Shown here: positions 46,620 through 59,434 of the stretch, in pieces | How the letters are laid out: the number at the start of each line of letters is the position of its first letter | Position numbering within the stretch: position 1 is the stretch's first letter | NCBI GenBank assembly: GCA_964058845.1 | Contig: CAXKVR010000066.1 | Coordinates: forward strand, 295,001 to 359,000 | Direction: 5' to 3' | Source: Carex sylvatica | Taxonomy: Eukaryota > Streptophyta > Magnoliopsida > Poales > Cyperaceae | DNA length: 64,000 bases | The notes under the pieces: generated by a model | Databases searched by the model: none | Told to the model about the DNA's origin: nothing | Seen by the model: only the letters and a program-made list of their open reading frames with translations | Program-made: the position numbers and the translations under genes

Positions 46620-47010
46620 GTTTAAATATCTTCAATTTTTTGTTTTTATCATATCTCTATTTTATAATTTTTTATTAACAAAAATTTTAAACATCAATTT
46701 TAAATAAAACTATTAGATATAATTTGTATTCTTTTTTCTACATATGAATAGAAAAAAAATATTACTTTTCATTTTAGTTTTATATGAATTAATAAGTTGA
46801 AATTTTAGTTTAATATGAATTAATAAGTTGAAAAATCTAATCCGTAATTATAAACTCTTGATACTAATTAAAACAAAATTGAAATGTTATGATTTACATG
46901 TGCACAGAGAAAATATATAAATCATATAACATTTTATTTTAAAAAATTTAATTATTTAAATTCGAAAAATTAAAGCATTTGAACTCCTATTTGTAAGCAA
47001 AGCTCCAAAT
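46620..47010. repeat. Repeat family B copy 1
   Basis: Shares the order 'AAATTTTAAACATCAATTTTAAATAAAACTATTAGATATAA' (in parts) and CATATGAAT/AATAAGTTGAAAAATC with 48640-49035 and 57050-57660. Boundaries uncertain. Confidence 0.55.
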
Positions 47011-47422
47011 TTCATTGACAATGTTTTGATAATTGAAGAATCGGTTACTGAGAGAAATGTAGTGTATTAATATATATAATTATTTGTTTTTCTCAACGCA
47101 TAGATTTAATTCAAAAGCATCAACAAGTAATTAAAATCATGTTCAAGTTTCAATGTGATACATAATTGGGGGATCATGAGACAGATCCAACCCAATCCAA
47201 TCAGCACCTTATAGCAGAATAAAAAGGCGCAAAGTAATTAACTATAAAACTCGCCAATCAAAACAAAAAAGTTACTATGCCAATCAAATATTAGGCAACG
47301 ACACAAAACACACATGATCAACACAACACAAGATTATGAAATGATGGAAAACAAAAAATAATAATAATAATAATAATAAAAAACTGGCTTTACATCTCTC
47401 TCTCTCACTCTAAACAATAAGG

Positions 47423-50400
47423 TTAGGTGCGCAAGGCCATAAACAAACTCTGCCTTCTAGCATGCTCTGGTACAAGGCGTTCTAGCACTTCAGGAGGTAT
47501 ACCGACCACCTCTGATAAACATTTAAATATATCAGCATTCTTCCATGTAATAAAAACTAACCTCAATGTTTTTACTATTCCGGAGGGGTGTTCATTGGAT
47601 CTGGTTTATTTGGTTTTCAATCGGACTGACTAATTTTGGAATAAATGGTTCAATTTTTCAATTTAAACGGTTTAGTTTGGTTGAATTTTTGAATTATGTC
47701 AGTTTTTTGGTTCGGTTTAATCTCTTATTTTGGTTCAACCAATCAAACTGAAATTTACTTTATATTTACTTTAGTTTTTTATATTTGGTTCGGTTTAACC
47801 TCTTATTTCGGTTTGACTAATATATCTTGATATTTATTTCTATATATGATTATAAATGTATTTCTTTATGTATTGAAATGTGACCTTTTGAAAATATAAT
47901 TTCTTATTTCGGTTCAACCAAACAAAAAAATTTTACTTGGATGTTTTTTTTTGTTCGGTTGTTTTTCGGCTGACAAGTTTCATTCGGTTGGTTCGGTAAG
48001 ATTTTTGAGAACCGAATAAATTTTTGATTTGAACACCCCTAATTCTGGTTAGAAATGTAAAATTGGAAACAATATGTTTTTTACCTTGAGATTTGAAATT
48101 GAAGAGAGGAGGAAAAGGCCGGCCATTCGGTAAGCGAGAATTTGGGTCCCTTAGCTCATCAAAGAATGGGTGCATACAAGCTTCCAACTATTCATGTTTT
48201 ATTTCAAAATTAGCATCTTTTAAGTTAATTTAAACATACAGCTTTAAAGAAACAAAGTAACCTAAATTGCTAAATGTCCTTCAATTATCAAAGATAATGC
48301 AAAATACTAGGGACTGAATTTGAATTTCTCAATTTCTCATCAAATTGAGGGATACTGTCAGATGCCTCAAAAATGGATTCTGGACTTCTATTGATAATAC
48401 TAGATGACTGATGCTTTTTCCTTGCAATTTATGATATAAGGTAGGGATTTCTTTGCATATTAGCAATAAACTGAACTCACAGCAGTGCATCTGAGATTTG
48501 GTGAGTATTGGAGAAATCTGCTAACAAGATCTACTGCTTCAGGAGGTAGCCTTTTCTGAAAAACCTAAAAGCACATGAAAAAAGGGTCAATTATTATTTT
48601 AAAAAATGACAATTTATAGGTTTCATTTTTTGAAACAGAGCTAAGTTGGTCTTGGATCCATCACAGAATAGGGAATAGAAGAGGGTTCAAATGCCTCCAT
48701 TTTTAGAGCTACAATAACTTAAAATTTGAAATTTAAACGTCAAAATAAAACAGTTAGATATGATCTATATCATTTTCTCTATACACACGTAAAAGATCAC
48801 AACATTTCAATTTTGTTTTGATTAGTACCAAGAGCTTGCAAAAATACACCGATGTGGATAAATTCTAAATGTTGATTTTTCAACTTTTTGATAAATTTTA
48901 TGTACATGTAGAGAAAATAATATATAGATCACATCTAACAGTTTTGTTTTGACATATAATTTTAGAATTTTTGTTATTAGAAATTAAAAGGTGGAGGCAT
49001 GAAAGAGGCACAAAAAATAAAGGCATTTGAACCCTCCTCTAGTAAATAATTTAATGTATACTTGGCTAAAATCAAAGTGTTATGTATACCCCTGCATGAA
49101 AGATCATTGGTTCCTTCCCCAATATTGGCAAACCCTTCCATGCTCATCAACATACAAGGGCATTTTGGTCAATTTTGAATGGAAGGTATATTTCGCACAT
49201 TCACAGAATTACAAATAATAATTTCAGGTTTTGCAAGGTACATAACATCGCACCAAAAAGCAGTGAATTAATTACCTTATGCCATGGATGAGCCTTAATT
49301 TGGGGAAACTTGAACTCGGTGTAGTTAGGGTTCATGCATTTTATTTCCTCTCTTGTTGGAGTACCTAACACCTTCATAAGTTCATTCAACGTAAATCTAC
49401 AGTATGTGTCAATGCATACATATAAGAGTGAGGCTATGGTAATATGCATATTACAGAGCAGGCCCGCGCATGGATTCAAATCTCTGTTTTTAAAGTCCAA
49501 ACAGTCAATCTGAACCGTTTAACATGATCTTCATATGAAAATGTACTTGTAAACAATATTTTTATATTTTTTTAGATAGGTGAAAATTCTGGACCATCCA
49601 AAAGTAGTGATTTTCTACCTATCTAAAAAAATAGTAAAAAAATTCTAAAAATGTAAAATTTGGTGTGCAAGTACATTTTTACATGAAGATCATGTTTAAC
49701 GGTTTGAATGAACTACTTAAACTTTCAAAATAGAAATATGAATCCATAGCACATGTCGATTTGTAATACGCATATTACCATAACCTCACTGTACATATAA
49801 AATAAGTTATCTGAAGTAAGACAAATAATATACTAACCTTTATGATTTCAACCAGTTGGTCAACCCCACTATCTCCAGGAAATAATGGCTACAGAAAAAT
49901 CAAAGGGGATTTTTTATTACCGGATTGAAAGAAAGGATATATTCCTGGAAAACAAGTATCTCATACCCATTTAAATATAGAGAAACAATGATAGAAGGAC
50001 ATTTCAACACGTAATATATTTTTCATTATTTGCAGTGCTACAAATGAAATAGCAACTACATACTGAAAAGAGGTACCTGTCCCAGTAGCAACTCAGCCAT
50101 TACACAACCAGTAGACCACAAGTCAATGGCGGTTGTATACTCTGTCGCACCAAATATTAACTCTGGTGCACGATAATATCTTGAGCATATGTATGATATA
50201 TTTGGTTCTCCTTTCACCTTAGACCAAAAAAAAAAAAAAAAAGGAATTGAAAACAAAATCCAGATAGTATTAAGGTATTATTATATTTGTTGGAAATTTT
50301 TATTATCTTTTTAGATAGGTTCAAGATCACTGTTTTTGGATGGTCCAGAATCTTCTAAAAAACAGTGATTTTTTTACCCATCTAAAAAAATAGTCAAAAA

Positions 50401-53106
50401 TTTGCTCTCCAAGTGCATTTTAATATGGAGATCATGTTGAGCAGTTCAGATCAACTATTTCGATTTTGAAAACGTAGATAAGGATGTGAGGCATGATTGG
50501 GGCACGAAAACAATGGGGCACTTTAACCCTGCTCTATTACAAAAAGATCCTTAAAAAAGATAATTGGGCCACAAGCATTTCCTAGAAAGAAACAATCAAG
50601 TAATCTGATTACTAGCTTACCAGAACCTTAGCGCTACCAAAGTCGCATAATTTAAGCTGATGAGTATGTGGATTCACCTGAAACAAAAATTTCAACAAAT
50701 TTAAATGAAAATTTATGATTAATGAGAAAATAAGAACTCAAATCTAATTATTCTACATGATAGATCTTTTACTTGACATAGGCCAACAAGAAAAACTCAC
50801 TAGTAAATTTTGTGGTTTGATATCACGATGGCAGATACCAATGCTATTATGTATATAAGCAAGCGCCCTACATATCTGTACAAATTAAAGAACCTCGTTA
50901 GTATTAAAAATGTAAATGAACAATGTGTACCGATTTATTCATCGGTAGCATAAAAAAATATCAAAATTTCACCCATACCTTCGATTTCAGGCAATTTCAT
51001 TTTCTGAATTATTAACCAGCAGCTGTTGAAATCTGCATTATTCTCATTTGAAAAACCGGTCGTCTCATAACACAGATTTCAACTGCTGAATAATTCAGCG
51101 GTTGTGGTATAAAATGAAATTGTCTGAAATCAGATATTTGTTTAATTCTTTTTTTTCTATGAATAAAAAATTGGCAATGGGTGTGTGTGTGTGTGTGAGG
51201 GAGAGAGAGATAGAGAGAGTGGACACCTGGTAGGTATACAACTTAACATAAAGAAGGGGCATGCGCTGGTGCGAACGGGTATACTGCCTGGCGACCCGGT
51301 TTACAGTATCTGGTACAAAATCCAGTACCAAGTTCAGGTACACCTGATCTCTGTCGGTGGTAGAATAGAAGTAATGCTTGAGAGAGACTATGTTGGGGTG
51401 CTCTAACATTTGCATTATCTGTAATTCCCTGTTTTTGTATCTTTTATCTTGTAGCACCTTTTTTATGGCCACTATTTCTCCCGTTTCTCTGCATTTCGCC
51501 TAAAAAGAAAGATAGATTTCATTTAGTAAAGAAGATCAATTGACTAGACTGTCAAGAAGTGAAAAAATTTGGCATCTGTGCTTGAGGATTGTTGGATATC
51601 TTCACTCTTCAAGTACTTTTTTTATTTTTTTTTATTTTGGAAAGTTCACGTGTTGGTTCTGAAACTTACAAAGTGAAAGTAGTTGGTTTTTCATAACTTT
51701 TTTTTCTTTTGGTTAAGTTTTTATTCTAATTTCATTTTAGGACACAATTGCATACACGGGTTTTCTAGATGAGGCACTGTACTGTTAATCTTTTTCTATT
51801 ATTTTTTTTGCTTCTCTACACTTTGTATGAAAAAGCTTATAACAGTAAGCAAGAAGCAAAGATAGAGGCAGCTGCTTTCCCAAGCTAAAATAAAATCCTA
51901 ATTCAGATTCATTTGTGCAATTAAGCATCAACTTAGCTCCAATTAGGGTTTAGTAATACAATTAAGCTATTAGTTATTTAGTTATCTAATTTTGCTTTAT
52001 TTAACCCTAATTTTACAATTTATCACATTTATACCTAATTAAGCCCCAATTATATTCAATTTACCTAAAACAAAACTTAACCAAATAACAATCTCAGAAT
52101 AAGTAAATTTTAACTAGGATCTGTAGATGTACCTGGAAGACGGTGCCAAAAGAGCCAGTTCCGACAACATGCTCAGCTATGTAACTTATTCTCTGTTAAA
52201 TCACTCAACAAATTAGTAACAAATCATAATTTTAACCTTGCTGAGGTAATATCATGAAGCTCAATTTTATTTGATCTTTTAACTGGAAATTTCATAGAAT
52301 TACAAGGGGCAAAAGTGGAAGATGGACAAGACCTGTTTTGCCACACCATTTCGGCCCCCTATTGTTGTTGATATAACATGGCCGGCTTCGGTACCTGGTC
52401 CATCAACAATTTCAGGCTCGCTATCCTAAGAAAATAAAATAAACATGAATTTTCGCAAATAACAATATAAAAAGATATTATCAAATATTTAATGTACTAT
52501 AAAAACCAACATAAATGGTTTCACAAATTTTATTCATGAGAAAGCTGATAGTTCTTTCAATAATATATCTTTTCATGTACCAATTATACCTAGTCACCAA
52601 ATAAGTAGAAGTCCAAAAATTAACTAGCTAAAAAAAAAAATACCCTGTCAGACTGTCAGAGTCAACATGAATTTTGCAAATAACAATATAAGAGATAATA
52701 TCAAACATTTTATGGACTATAAGAACCAACATTAATGACTTGACAAAATTTATTCATGAGAAAGCGATAGTTATTGCAATAATATATCTTTTCATGTACA
52801 CCAAATAACTAAAAGTATAAAAACTTTATCTTGAAAAAAAAAACACCATGTCAGAGTCAAAATCTGACCTGGTGTCTTTCGGTAATATATCTTTTCATGT
52901 ACCATTTATACCTAATCATCAAATAACTAAAAATCTAAAACTTGATAAAAATAAAATAAAATTACCCTGTCAGAGTCAAAATCTGGCCTGGTGTCGTTTA
53001 TCCGCAATGAGGTGAAATCTCTCTGAAGCCAATCAGTGGAACTTGACGACCCCTTAATACCAGTATTTCTCGAACTGCCGATACCACTGTGCTTTACACT
53101 TCCCAT
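47423..53106 (-). CDS. GSK3/SHAGGY-like protein kinase, 12 coding exons
   Basis: The exons (minus strand) are 53106-52966, 52425-52333, 52192-52133, 51499-51227, 50875-50801, 50677-50621, 50217-50077, 49888-49838, 49371-49276, 48564-48481, 48187-48085 and 47511-47423. All are GT-AG and in phase, giving 420 residues. Glycine loop GTGSFGTV (~89), VAIKK lysine (~111), HRD aspartate (~207) and DFG aspartate (~226) are intact. The activation-loop tyrosine of GSK3 is in [12 protein letters not shown] (~242). The TREE motif (303-306) is the site of gain-of-function mutations in BIN2. Plant GSK3s phosphorylate transcription factors in brassinosteroid, stress and developmental signalling. The N-terminal WLQRDF and [18 protein letters not shown] segments and the C-terminal [13 protein letters not shown] suggest the group III/IV (SK3/SK4) branch; the member is not certain. 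Several introns hold MITEs. Confidence 0.95.
47584..48040. mobile_element. Non-autonomous hAT in kinase intron 11
   Basis: The left end AGGGGTGTTCATTGG and the right end read inward, AGGGGTGTTCAAATC, are inverted repeats. The flanks are TATTCCGG and AATTCTGG, 6 of 8 matching. The interior is rich in GGTTCGGTTTAA/AACCAA words. It lies between coding exons 12 and 11. Confidence 0.75.
48640..49035. repeat. Repeat family B copy 2 (kinase intron 9)
   Basis: An imperfect inverted repeat. AAAACAGTTAGATATGATCT ... CATTTTCTCTATACACACGT is mirrored by ATGTACATGTAGAGAAAATA and ATAGATCACATCTAACAGTT. The outer ends TTCAAATGCCTCC and GGCATTTGAACCCTCC are also inverted. Confidence 0.8.
49430..49787. repeat. 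Inverted-repeat MITE, family A copy 6 (kinase intron 8)
   Basis: The ends GAGGCTATGGTAATATGCAT and ATACGCATATTACCATAACC are inverted. The arms CAATCTGAACCGTTTAACAT and ATGTTTAACGGTTTGAATGA are also inverted. It is nearly the same as copy 4 in the dehydrogenase intron. Confidence 0.9.
50286..50535. repeat. Family A copy 7, partial (kinase intron 6)
   Basis: The centre and right arm are present (TAGATAGGTTCAAGATCACT ... ATCATGTTGAGCAGTTCAGA); the left outer arm is missing. Confidence 0.7.
50985..51140. repeat. Short inverted-repeat MITE in kinase intron 4
   Basis: GATTTCAGGCAATTTCATTT and its mirror AAATGAAATTGTCTGAAATC form the ends. TGAATTATTAACCAGCAGCT is mirrored by AACTGCTGAATAATTCAGC inside. 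Confidence 0.8.
52437..53000 (-). repeat. Tandem partial triplication of kinase exon 1 end and intron 1
   Basis: Three ordered copies of the block CAATAATATATCTTTTCATG through CTGTCAGAGTCAAA are present. The first ends near 52665, the second near 52880, and the third ends in the real exon 1. Copies 1 and 2 also share AACATGAATTTT.GCAAATA. The second copy includes about 35 bases of exon 1 coding sequence (GTCAGAGTCAAAATCTGACC). Both extra copies keep GT at the donor position, so they are potential decoy donors. Confidence 0.85.
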
Positions 53107-53920
53107 TACTTGATTAGATATTGAACTCTCTGTTGATCAAACTTTCATTACAGAAAGAACCTGTGTGCAAAGATTTGATAACATGGGATACTGAGATTAA
53201 CTTATTTCACTAGTAAGTTTAATATACTGAAATTATAAAAATTATTGAAAGATAATAAATTATAAAAAAATACAAATTAAGAGAACAAAAGTAACAAATT
53301 TGGAGAGAACAAAGGCACAGACTTACAATAATTTTTCGATTTAGTCTTTGTTTTTTTGTGAGCAAGGTGCACATCAGAAGAGGCCTTAAACCACATTTCC
53401 CCCGCAAAATTTTCCCAAATTAGTCAGTTGTCGTCATAAATTAACCGATAAATGAGGTTAAAAATCAAGTTTTGAATCAAACAGGAAAGACAACAACAAC
53501 TTCCCTATTTTGAGGAGCAGATCGAACTAATTAAATTCAATTTTTATCCGTTTAAAACCATACAGTTTCTGACAAGTCACCAATTTAGCTAACAAAAATT
53601 CAACCGAAACTATCAATTTGAGAGGAAACAAAAAACGGCTTTAAACAGGAATCAATCAGTTTGATAGAATCAAAGTTTCCAAATTTGCAAACCTGGAGCG
53701 AAATATCACCACGAGAGAGACCTCAGAGATCAAGCATGGGGCATTTGCCTCCCGAACCAAACCTAAATCTCTCTCCCCTCTCTCTCCTCTCTCTCTCGGT
53801 GAGTTGGTAGTGAGAGTGAGTGAGAGGCGCTTTTTCCTTTTTTTTACTCTTCTTCTTGGGAGAAAGAAAACTGTAGCTATATTTGCAGATATTACCTCGT
53901 TATAGTATAAAATCATTTTT
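53107..53920 (-). promoter_or_regulatory. 5' leader and promoter region of the kinase gene
   Basis: Upstream of the kinase ATG lies a leader region with a GA-rich run (CT-rich on the plus strand, 53766-53800), as is common in plant 5' UTRs. A 5' UTR intron is possible but was not resolved. No certain TATA box. Confidence 0.4.
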
Positions 53921-55655
53921 CAATCCTTTGAGGATTGATTTTGCATTTTTGCTTTTTCTCGAGAAGAAGACGAAGAAGACCATTTAATTTTTTTTCTGAT
54001 TGAATGGAGTAAAACATTTAACAGAGTAGTTTTGACTTCATGCAGCACAGGAATCATATGCAGCTTGTTTTGATTCTATAGTACTTACGCCGCATTAAGC
54101 CAAAATTTCTCTGTTAAAAAATTTACCCATTGAATGCATGATGCGCTTTTTGATAAGGAATATACTTTTTAAGTTTGGGATATACTTTTTAGTAGAAATC
54201 ATAAAAGCACAATTACACGGTTATGCTAATAGAACAGTGATAAAATTTTAATTTTTTTTATTTTTAATCCATAACTACTCAAATTGTCTAACAAATTGTA
54301 TCTTGATATAAATTTATGATGATACAATTAATATGATTATAAAATGTATACATACTACTTCTGACAAACAAAATTTAGGAAGAAAATTATTTAGTTTAAA
54401 AAAAACTCATAGTATATAACTATATATGATGACTTAATTTTGAATGTTTCTCATGTAATAAATATAAAATTTTAAATTTAATCGTTAAAAAATATTAAAT
54501 AAAATTTAGGAATTTAAGAAAGCCAGAATAAAATGTTCAGACTGAACCACAGTTTTTGACACAAACGAGAGGATGGATCTCATTTATTCAAATCTCTATG
54601 CTTTAAAAATGTTTATATTGTCAGACTTTAGTTTGAATTTTTTTTTTCCAATTGAAAATAAGTATGGATTGAAAAATCTTATTTCGACAATCATTAATCA
54701 TGTCTTTATTTTTAATATTTTTTATATTTGGAATTTGGAATTTTTTTGTTTATCAAATAACAAGCCTGAAATTAATTATTAATTATTTACGGCTCAGGGA
54801 AACAGCAATTCATGTATATCATTGATAAATATTTTTCTATTAAAGAATTCATAGGGATATATCTACAAAAGTAGACAGACCTTTAAAATATCAGTTGATA
54901 TTTATCCAGTGCTTATCATCAAATGAATCTTATTAATTATTTTTAGAATTTTAGGAAGGTATGTTCTGACTCCTAGTCACCATCACAGTCTATCGATTTT
55001 CAGACAGTCTATTTATGACTATTAAAATTATATTAATTATGTCGTTTTCTTTTGTTTGTTGTCATTTTCTAATTATTATTATTTGTTCAATTTTTGTTTT
55101 ATTTTTTATTTTTTTCTAAAATTTAAAATATTAAATTGATCTATATTAAATTATACTAAAAACATATTTTATATATATTTTATTTAAATTTACTATTTTT
55201 TTAAAAAAATACTGTTTTAAAAAAAATACAAATTGTTAAAAGCAGTATGAGTATTAAAAAAATATTAATTACATCATTTTCTTTAGTTATCAGTTTGTAA
55301 GGTATATACTAAAAAGGTAAGAGTTGATTAAATTTTATTATTATTTTTTATTTTTAGAGTTAAAACAATCGATTCAAATAGTTAACATATTTTTCGTATT
55401 AAAATATAATTGAAAAAATATATATTTTAAAATATTATTTTAAAAAAATAAGTAAAAAGTTAATTTTTTAATTACTCATCATTAAAAACAGTATTTATGA
55501 GTATTAAAAAATATATTAATTGTGTCTTTTTTTTTTGTCGTCTTCTGAGGTAAAGGTTAAAAAGATAATTAGTACTGCAAGTCTGCAACTGCGTGTGGTC
55601 TTTTGACTGATGCCTTGACCACCTATTTGTCCTCTTCGAATAGGTAAATAATATA
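53921..55655. other. A+T-rich intergenic DNA
   Basis: No gene seen. Around 55340-55560 there is weak likeness to family A (AAAACAATCGATTCAAATAG). Confidence 0.35.
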
Positions 55656-55661
55656 AGGATG

Positions 55662-56757
55662 AGGCTATGGTGCTATATGTATATATATATACACGGAGGT
55701 TAGATTGCCTACTAGGTTTATATAAACATATTTTTACATATGTTTATAATTTATTTTTGTATTTTTAATATTCAAATGGTCGATCTGAACCGTTAGATGT
55801 GATCTCTATATTGAAATGTGCTTGGAGACCAAATTTTATATTTTTCTAAATTATTTTACTATTTATTAAGCCACTTTGAAAATCGCTGATCCAACGGTGG
55901 CTTAACAAAACAGTAAAATCAGAAGCCACCGTTGGATCAGCGATTTTCAAAGTGGCTTAATAAATAGTAAATAAATTCAGAAAAATGTAAAACTTGGTCT
56001 CCAAGCACATTTCAATATAGAGATCACATCTAACGGTTCAGATCGACCATTTGGACATTGTAAATACAAAAATGAGTTATAAGCATATCCCTACATATGC
56101 TTATAACTCATTTTTGAGTTTTCAATGTCCAAATGGTCGATCTGAACCGTTAGATGTGATCTCTATAATGAAATGTGCTTGGAGACCAAATTTTACATTT
56201 TTCTGAATTTATTTACTATTTATTAAGCCAATTTGAAAATCTCTGATCCAACAGTGGCTTCTGATTTTATTGTTTTGTTAAACCACCGTTGGATCAGCGA
56301 TTTTCAAAGTGGCTTAATAAATAGTAAACAAAATTCAGAAAAATATAAAATTTGGTCTCCAAGAACATATTAATATGGAGAACAAGATGAACGGTTCCAA
56401 TCAACCATTTGGACATTGAAAATACAAAAATGAGTTATAAGCATATGTGGGGATATGCTTATATAAGCATAGTAGTCAACCTCTATATATATATATATAT
56501 ATATATATACATTTCTAATTTAAATTGTATTATAATCATTTTTAACTGTACTTTTAGATTAATAGAAAATTACTTGATTAAAAAAATAGTGATTTTCTCT
56601 TATTTTAAGATATAAAAAAAAGTTGAAAAATATAAAATTTGATGTTTTTATATGACGATCATATTAACCAATTCAGATTAACTGATTAAACTTTGAAAAT
56701 AAAAACACTAATCGAAGTACAAATTAATGTGTTCCATGCACAGTAGCATAGCCTCAC
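55662..56757. repeat. Composite of two tandem palindromic MITEs inside a family A element
   Basis: The outer ends GAGGCTATGGTGCTATATG and GTAGCATAGCCTC match family A. Inside are two head-to-tail units, about 55716-56093 and 56094-56461. In each, the left arm (GGTCGATCTGAACCGTTAGA, GAGACCAAATTTTA, TTTATTAAGCCACTTTGAAA, CTGATCCAACGGTGGCTT) is mirrored by the right arm over ~145 bases with few mismatches and a ~27-40 base loop. The units meet at a perfect small palindrome, ATGAGTTATAAGCATAT / ATATGCTTATAACTCAT. A (TA)n run lies at 56482-56508. No coding capacity. A transcript through either unit would fold into a long hairpin. Confidence 0.85.
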
Positions 56758-57049
56758 TCAAATATTATAATATGAAAAGTAACAAACAAAATAAATAAGG
56801 ACAAATGTCATTATTAATCTTTGTATTTTAGATAGACATGAGATTTTGTGTGACAGCTATATATTCGTTTGATTTTTCTCACTTTAATATCATGATGGTC
56901 ATTGAAAACAAAGTATAATTTATGTCCATTAAAACATGTATCATGTTTCACTTTGTTTTTATTCAAGGTGTAAGTATGAATTTTTTTTGTAATTACTATA
57001 CAATGTAAATATTTTATAAATTAAATAGGAAAAGTTAGATGTGAATGGT

Positions 57050-57660
57050 TCAAATGTCTTCATAAATTAAATTGAAAATAAGATAATAATTCAAATGTCT
57101 TTATTTTTTATATCTCCATCATATTTTATTTTAAAAACTTTAATAACTCAAAATTTAAAACATAAAAGTCAAAATATAATTATTGGATATGATCTACATC
57201 ATTTTATTTATGTACGTGTAAAAAATTATGATATTTCAACTTTATGTTGATTGTCATCAAGAGCTTATAAAAACATACTAATGTAGATAATTTCTAGACA
57301 TTGATTTTTCAACTTATTAATTCATATAAAAATAAAACTAAAATGTTATAATTTTTTATGATCACATAAATAAAATAACATAGATCACATCTAACGGTTG
57401 AGATAGCATTAAGATCTGTGCGCATGGAAATTGATAAAAACTCATACGGATTTTAATACATAGCGCACGATTCTTAATGCAATTGAATGGCCAGATCACC
57501 CATTGAACCAAATAGGTTCAATGGACATCGGACCTACTCCGAAGTGCTAACGGTTTTATTGTGATATTTATAATTTAAATTTTGAAATATTAATTTTAAA
57601 AAAATAGAGATACGATAAAATCACAAAAAATGAAGTTATTTAAACTCTCCTCATTTAACA
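57050..57660. repeat. Repeat family B copy 3
   Basis: Matches 48640-49035 (GTCAAAATATAATTATTGGA, ATCAAGAGCTTATAAAAACA, ATAGATCACATCTAACGGTT). About 140 bases beginning AGCATTAAGATCTGTGCGCA and ending CGGACCTACTCCG are inserted before the right end. That insert has its own small inverted repeat (AAGATCTGTGCGCATG / TAGCGCACGATTCTTAATG). Confidence 0.65.
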
Positions 57661-59190
57661 TATATATATATATATATATATTTAACTTTCATGTAGATGT
57701 GAGATATTCAGCTATTATGTAACATGTTTTTTTTTTGGACTACATTAGTCTTTGTTTGAGAAATACAAGCTTGCACTTAATCTGTTCAAAGAGATGATTG
57801 TTACCCATTCTGACAATTTTTTATGTGTTCTTTTGATTTTGTGTTCAAATTCCGAGGCGGAGCACATGCAATGCAACTAGCTAAAGGTTGCGGGTATGAT
57901 GTTAAAGGTCACATGTTTAGTTTAGGTTTTTTTTTAAATATGGATTAAGTTAATCACTTTATCTTACTTTTATATTTTATATCATGATTGATGATTTAAA
58001 TTATTGTTTAGATTAATCAATATAGAAGAGTAATATGTTAGAAAATTATTGTCTATGACAGTGAACTCTATATACAAAGTAAATACAAAGTAAGTATTAG
58101 AGTAAATTAATCTGTTCGAAGAGCAAAATAATTTATTGCGAATTAACTCATATTTTTATTTATCTTGCTCCTTCCGTTTTACTTCATATTTGATTCTGAA
58201 GTAAAATTAATGAGTATTAAATTGCTTACTTTATTTTATTTCTCATATTTTACACCTCGTTGGTTGTTTTAAGTTATAGTCTAAATTAATGCACTTGAAA
58301 TAGTAAAATGCTGGTAAATATTTTTTTTTTCTATAACAGTGGATCTTATAAGTGGAGTAAGTTAATCCTAAAGAGTTATAATCTAAATTAATGCACTTGA
58401 AATAGTAAAATGATGGTAAATATATTTTCTCCTATAACAGTGGGTCTTATAAGTGGAGTAAGTTAATCTACCTAAAGAGGTAAAGTAATTTAATTAACTC
58501 ACTTTTTATTACAACTTACTCTTATTTTTCTCCTCATTTGGCTACTTAGAGTTTGCTCCAAAACATCATCATTAAAGAGAGTGAGCGGGAAGAAAAGTAA
58601 CACATGCTCAGATCAGAGCTGCTCGCGACGCTCACTCGCTTAACAAGGGAGGAGATCGGAGAGGAAAGGAAGAGAATTCCATTGTGCCAAGAGGAACTCC
58701 ATGTACAAAAGTTCTAAAATTTGTCCCTCCGATTTGTGAGTCATTATCGTTAGTTTAGCAATTTGTAAATTTATTATTACATACAATTCAATTGAATGAA
58801 AAAATAATCTAGGAATCTTGACATGATCAGACGGTTTTGATGCCATCCGAGGATTCGAAAATGATATCTTGATGTATGCTTTTAGTTTTTTTTTTTGTGA
58901 GTCATTATATATGTGTCGCTTGATAGTTCAATTAAAGAAAACTTGTCAAATTGAATTCTCTCTAAAATTAATTCCGCTTATTTGCGGTGTTGCAATAAGC
59001 AATTAATCTCAATTAATCTAAAATGTCAAAAAGATAAATTAAATAGAGAGACGAAAGATAAAACAAGTGCAAACTCTAATACCACTATTCTAAAAAATTA
59101 ATCTAAATTGTTCTCTGAAAAATATTAAAAAAATCAATCAATCAATCAATTAATCAATCATCAGAACCAGTAAACAATTGGTTTAGTTAA
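57661..59190. other. Intergenic DNA 3' of the pectinesterase homologue
   Basis: A (TA)n run lies at 57661-57680. A ~106 bp tandem duplication lies at about 58272-58480 (ATTAATGCACTTGAAATAGT ... CTTATAAGTGGAGTAAGTTA). No gene supported. Confidence 0.45.
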
Positions 59191-59193
59191 TGT

Positions 59194-59402
59194 TTAGTAA
59201 TAAACAGGAAGCCACTCAGAGCCATTGATGAAATCTACGCCTAGAAATGGTTCAACCTCATCTTTGCTGAACTGGCGGGCCCACTCTGCACGGTGTTCTG
59301 GATCTCCACCTGGACCATGACAATCATGCTCCCCTATCATTAGGCCCCTTCACAAGTCAATAAAAAACGATTAGTTTCTTATCCATTTATTTTACATTGC
59401 TA

Positions 59403-59434
<32 letters not shown>

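Noticed and set aside
53656..53916. 86-codon frame upstream of the kinase
   Set aside because: In the probable 5' leader or promoter of the kinase; begins with a weak start, Arg/Ser-rich from GA repeats, no domain.
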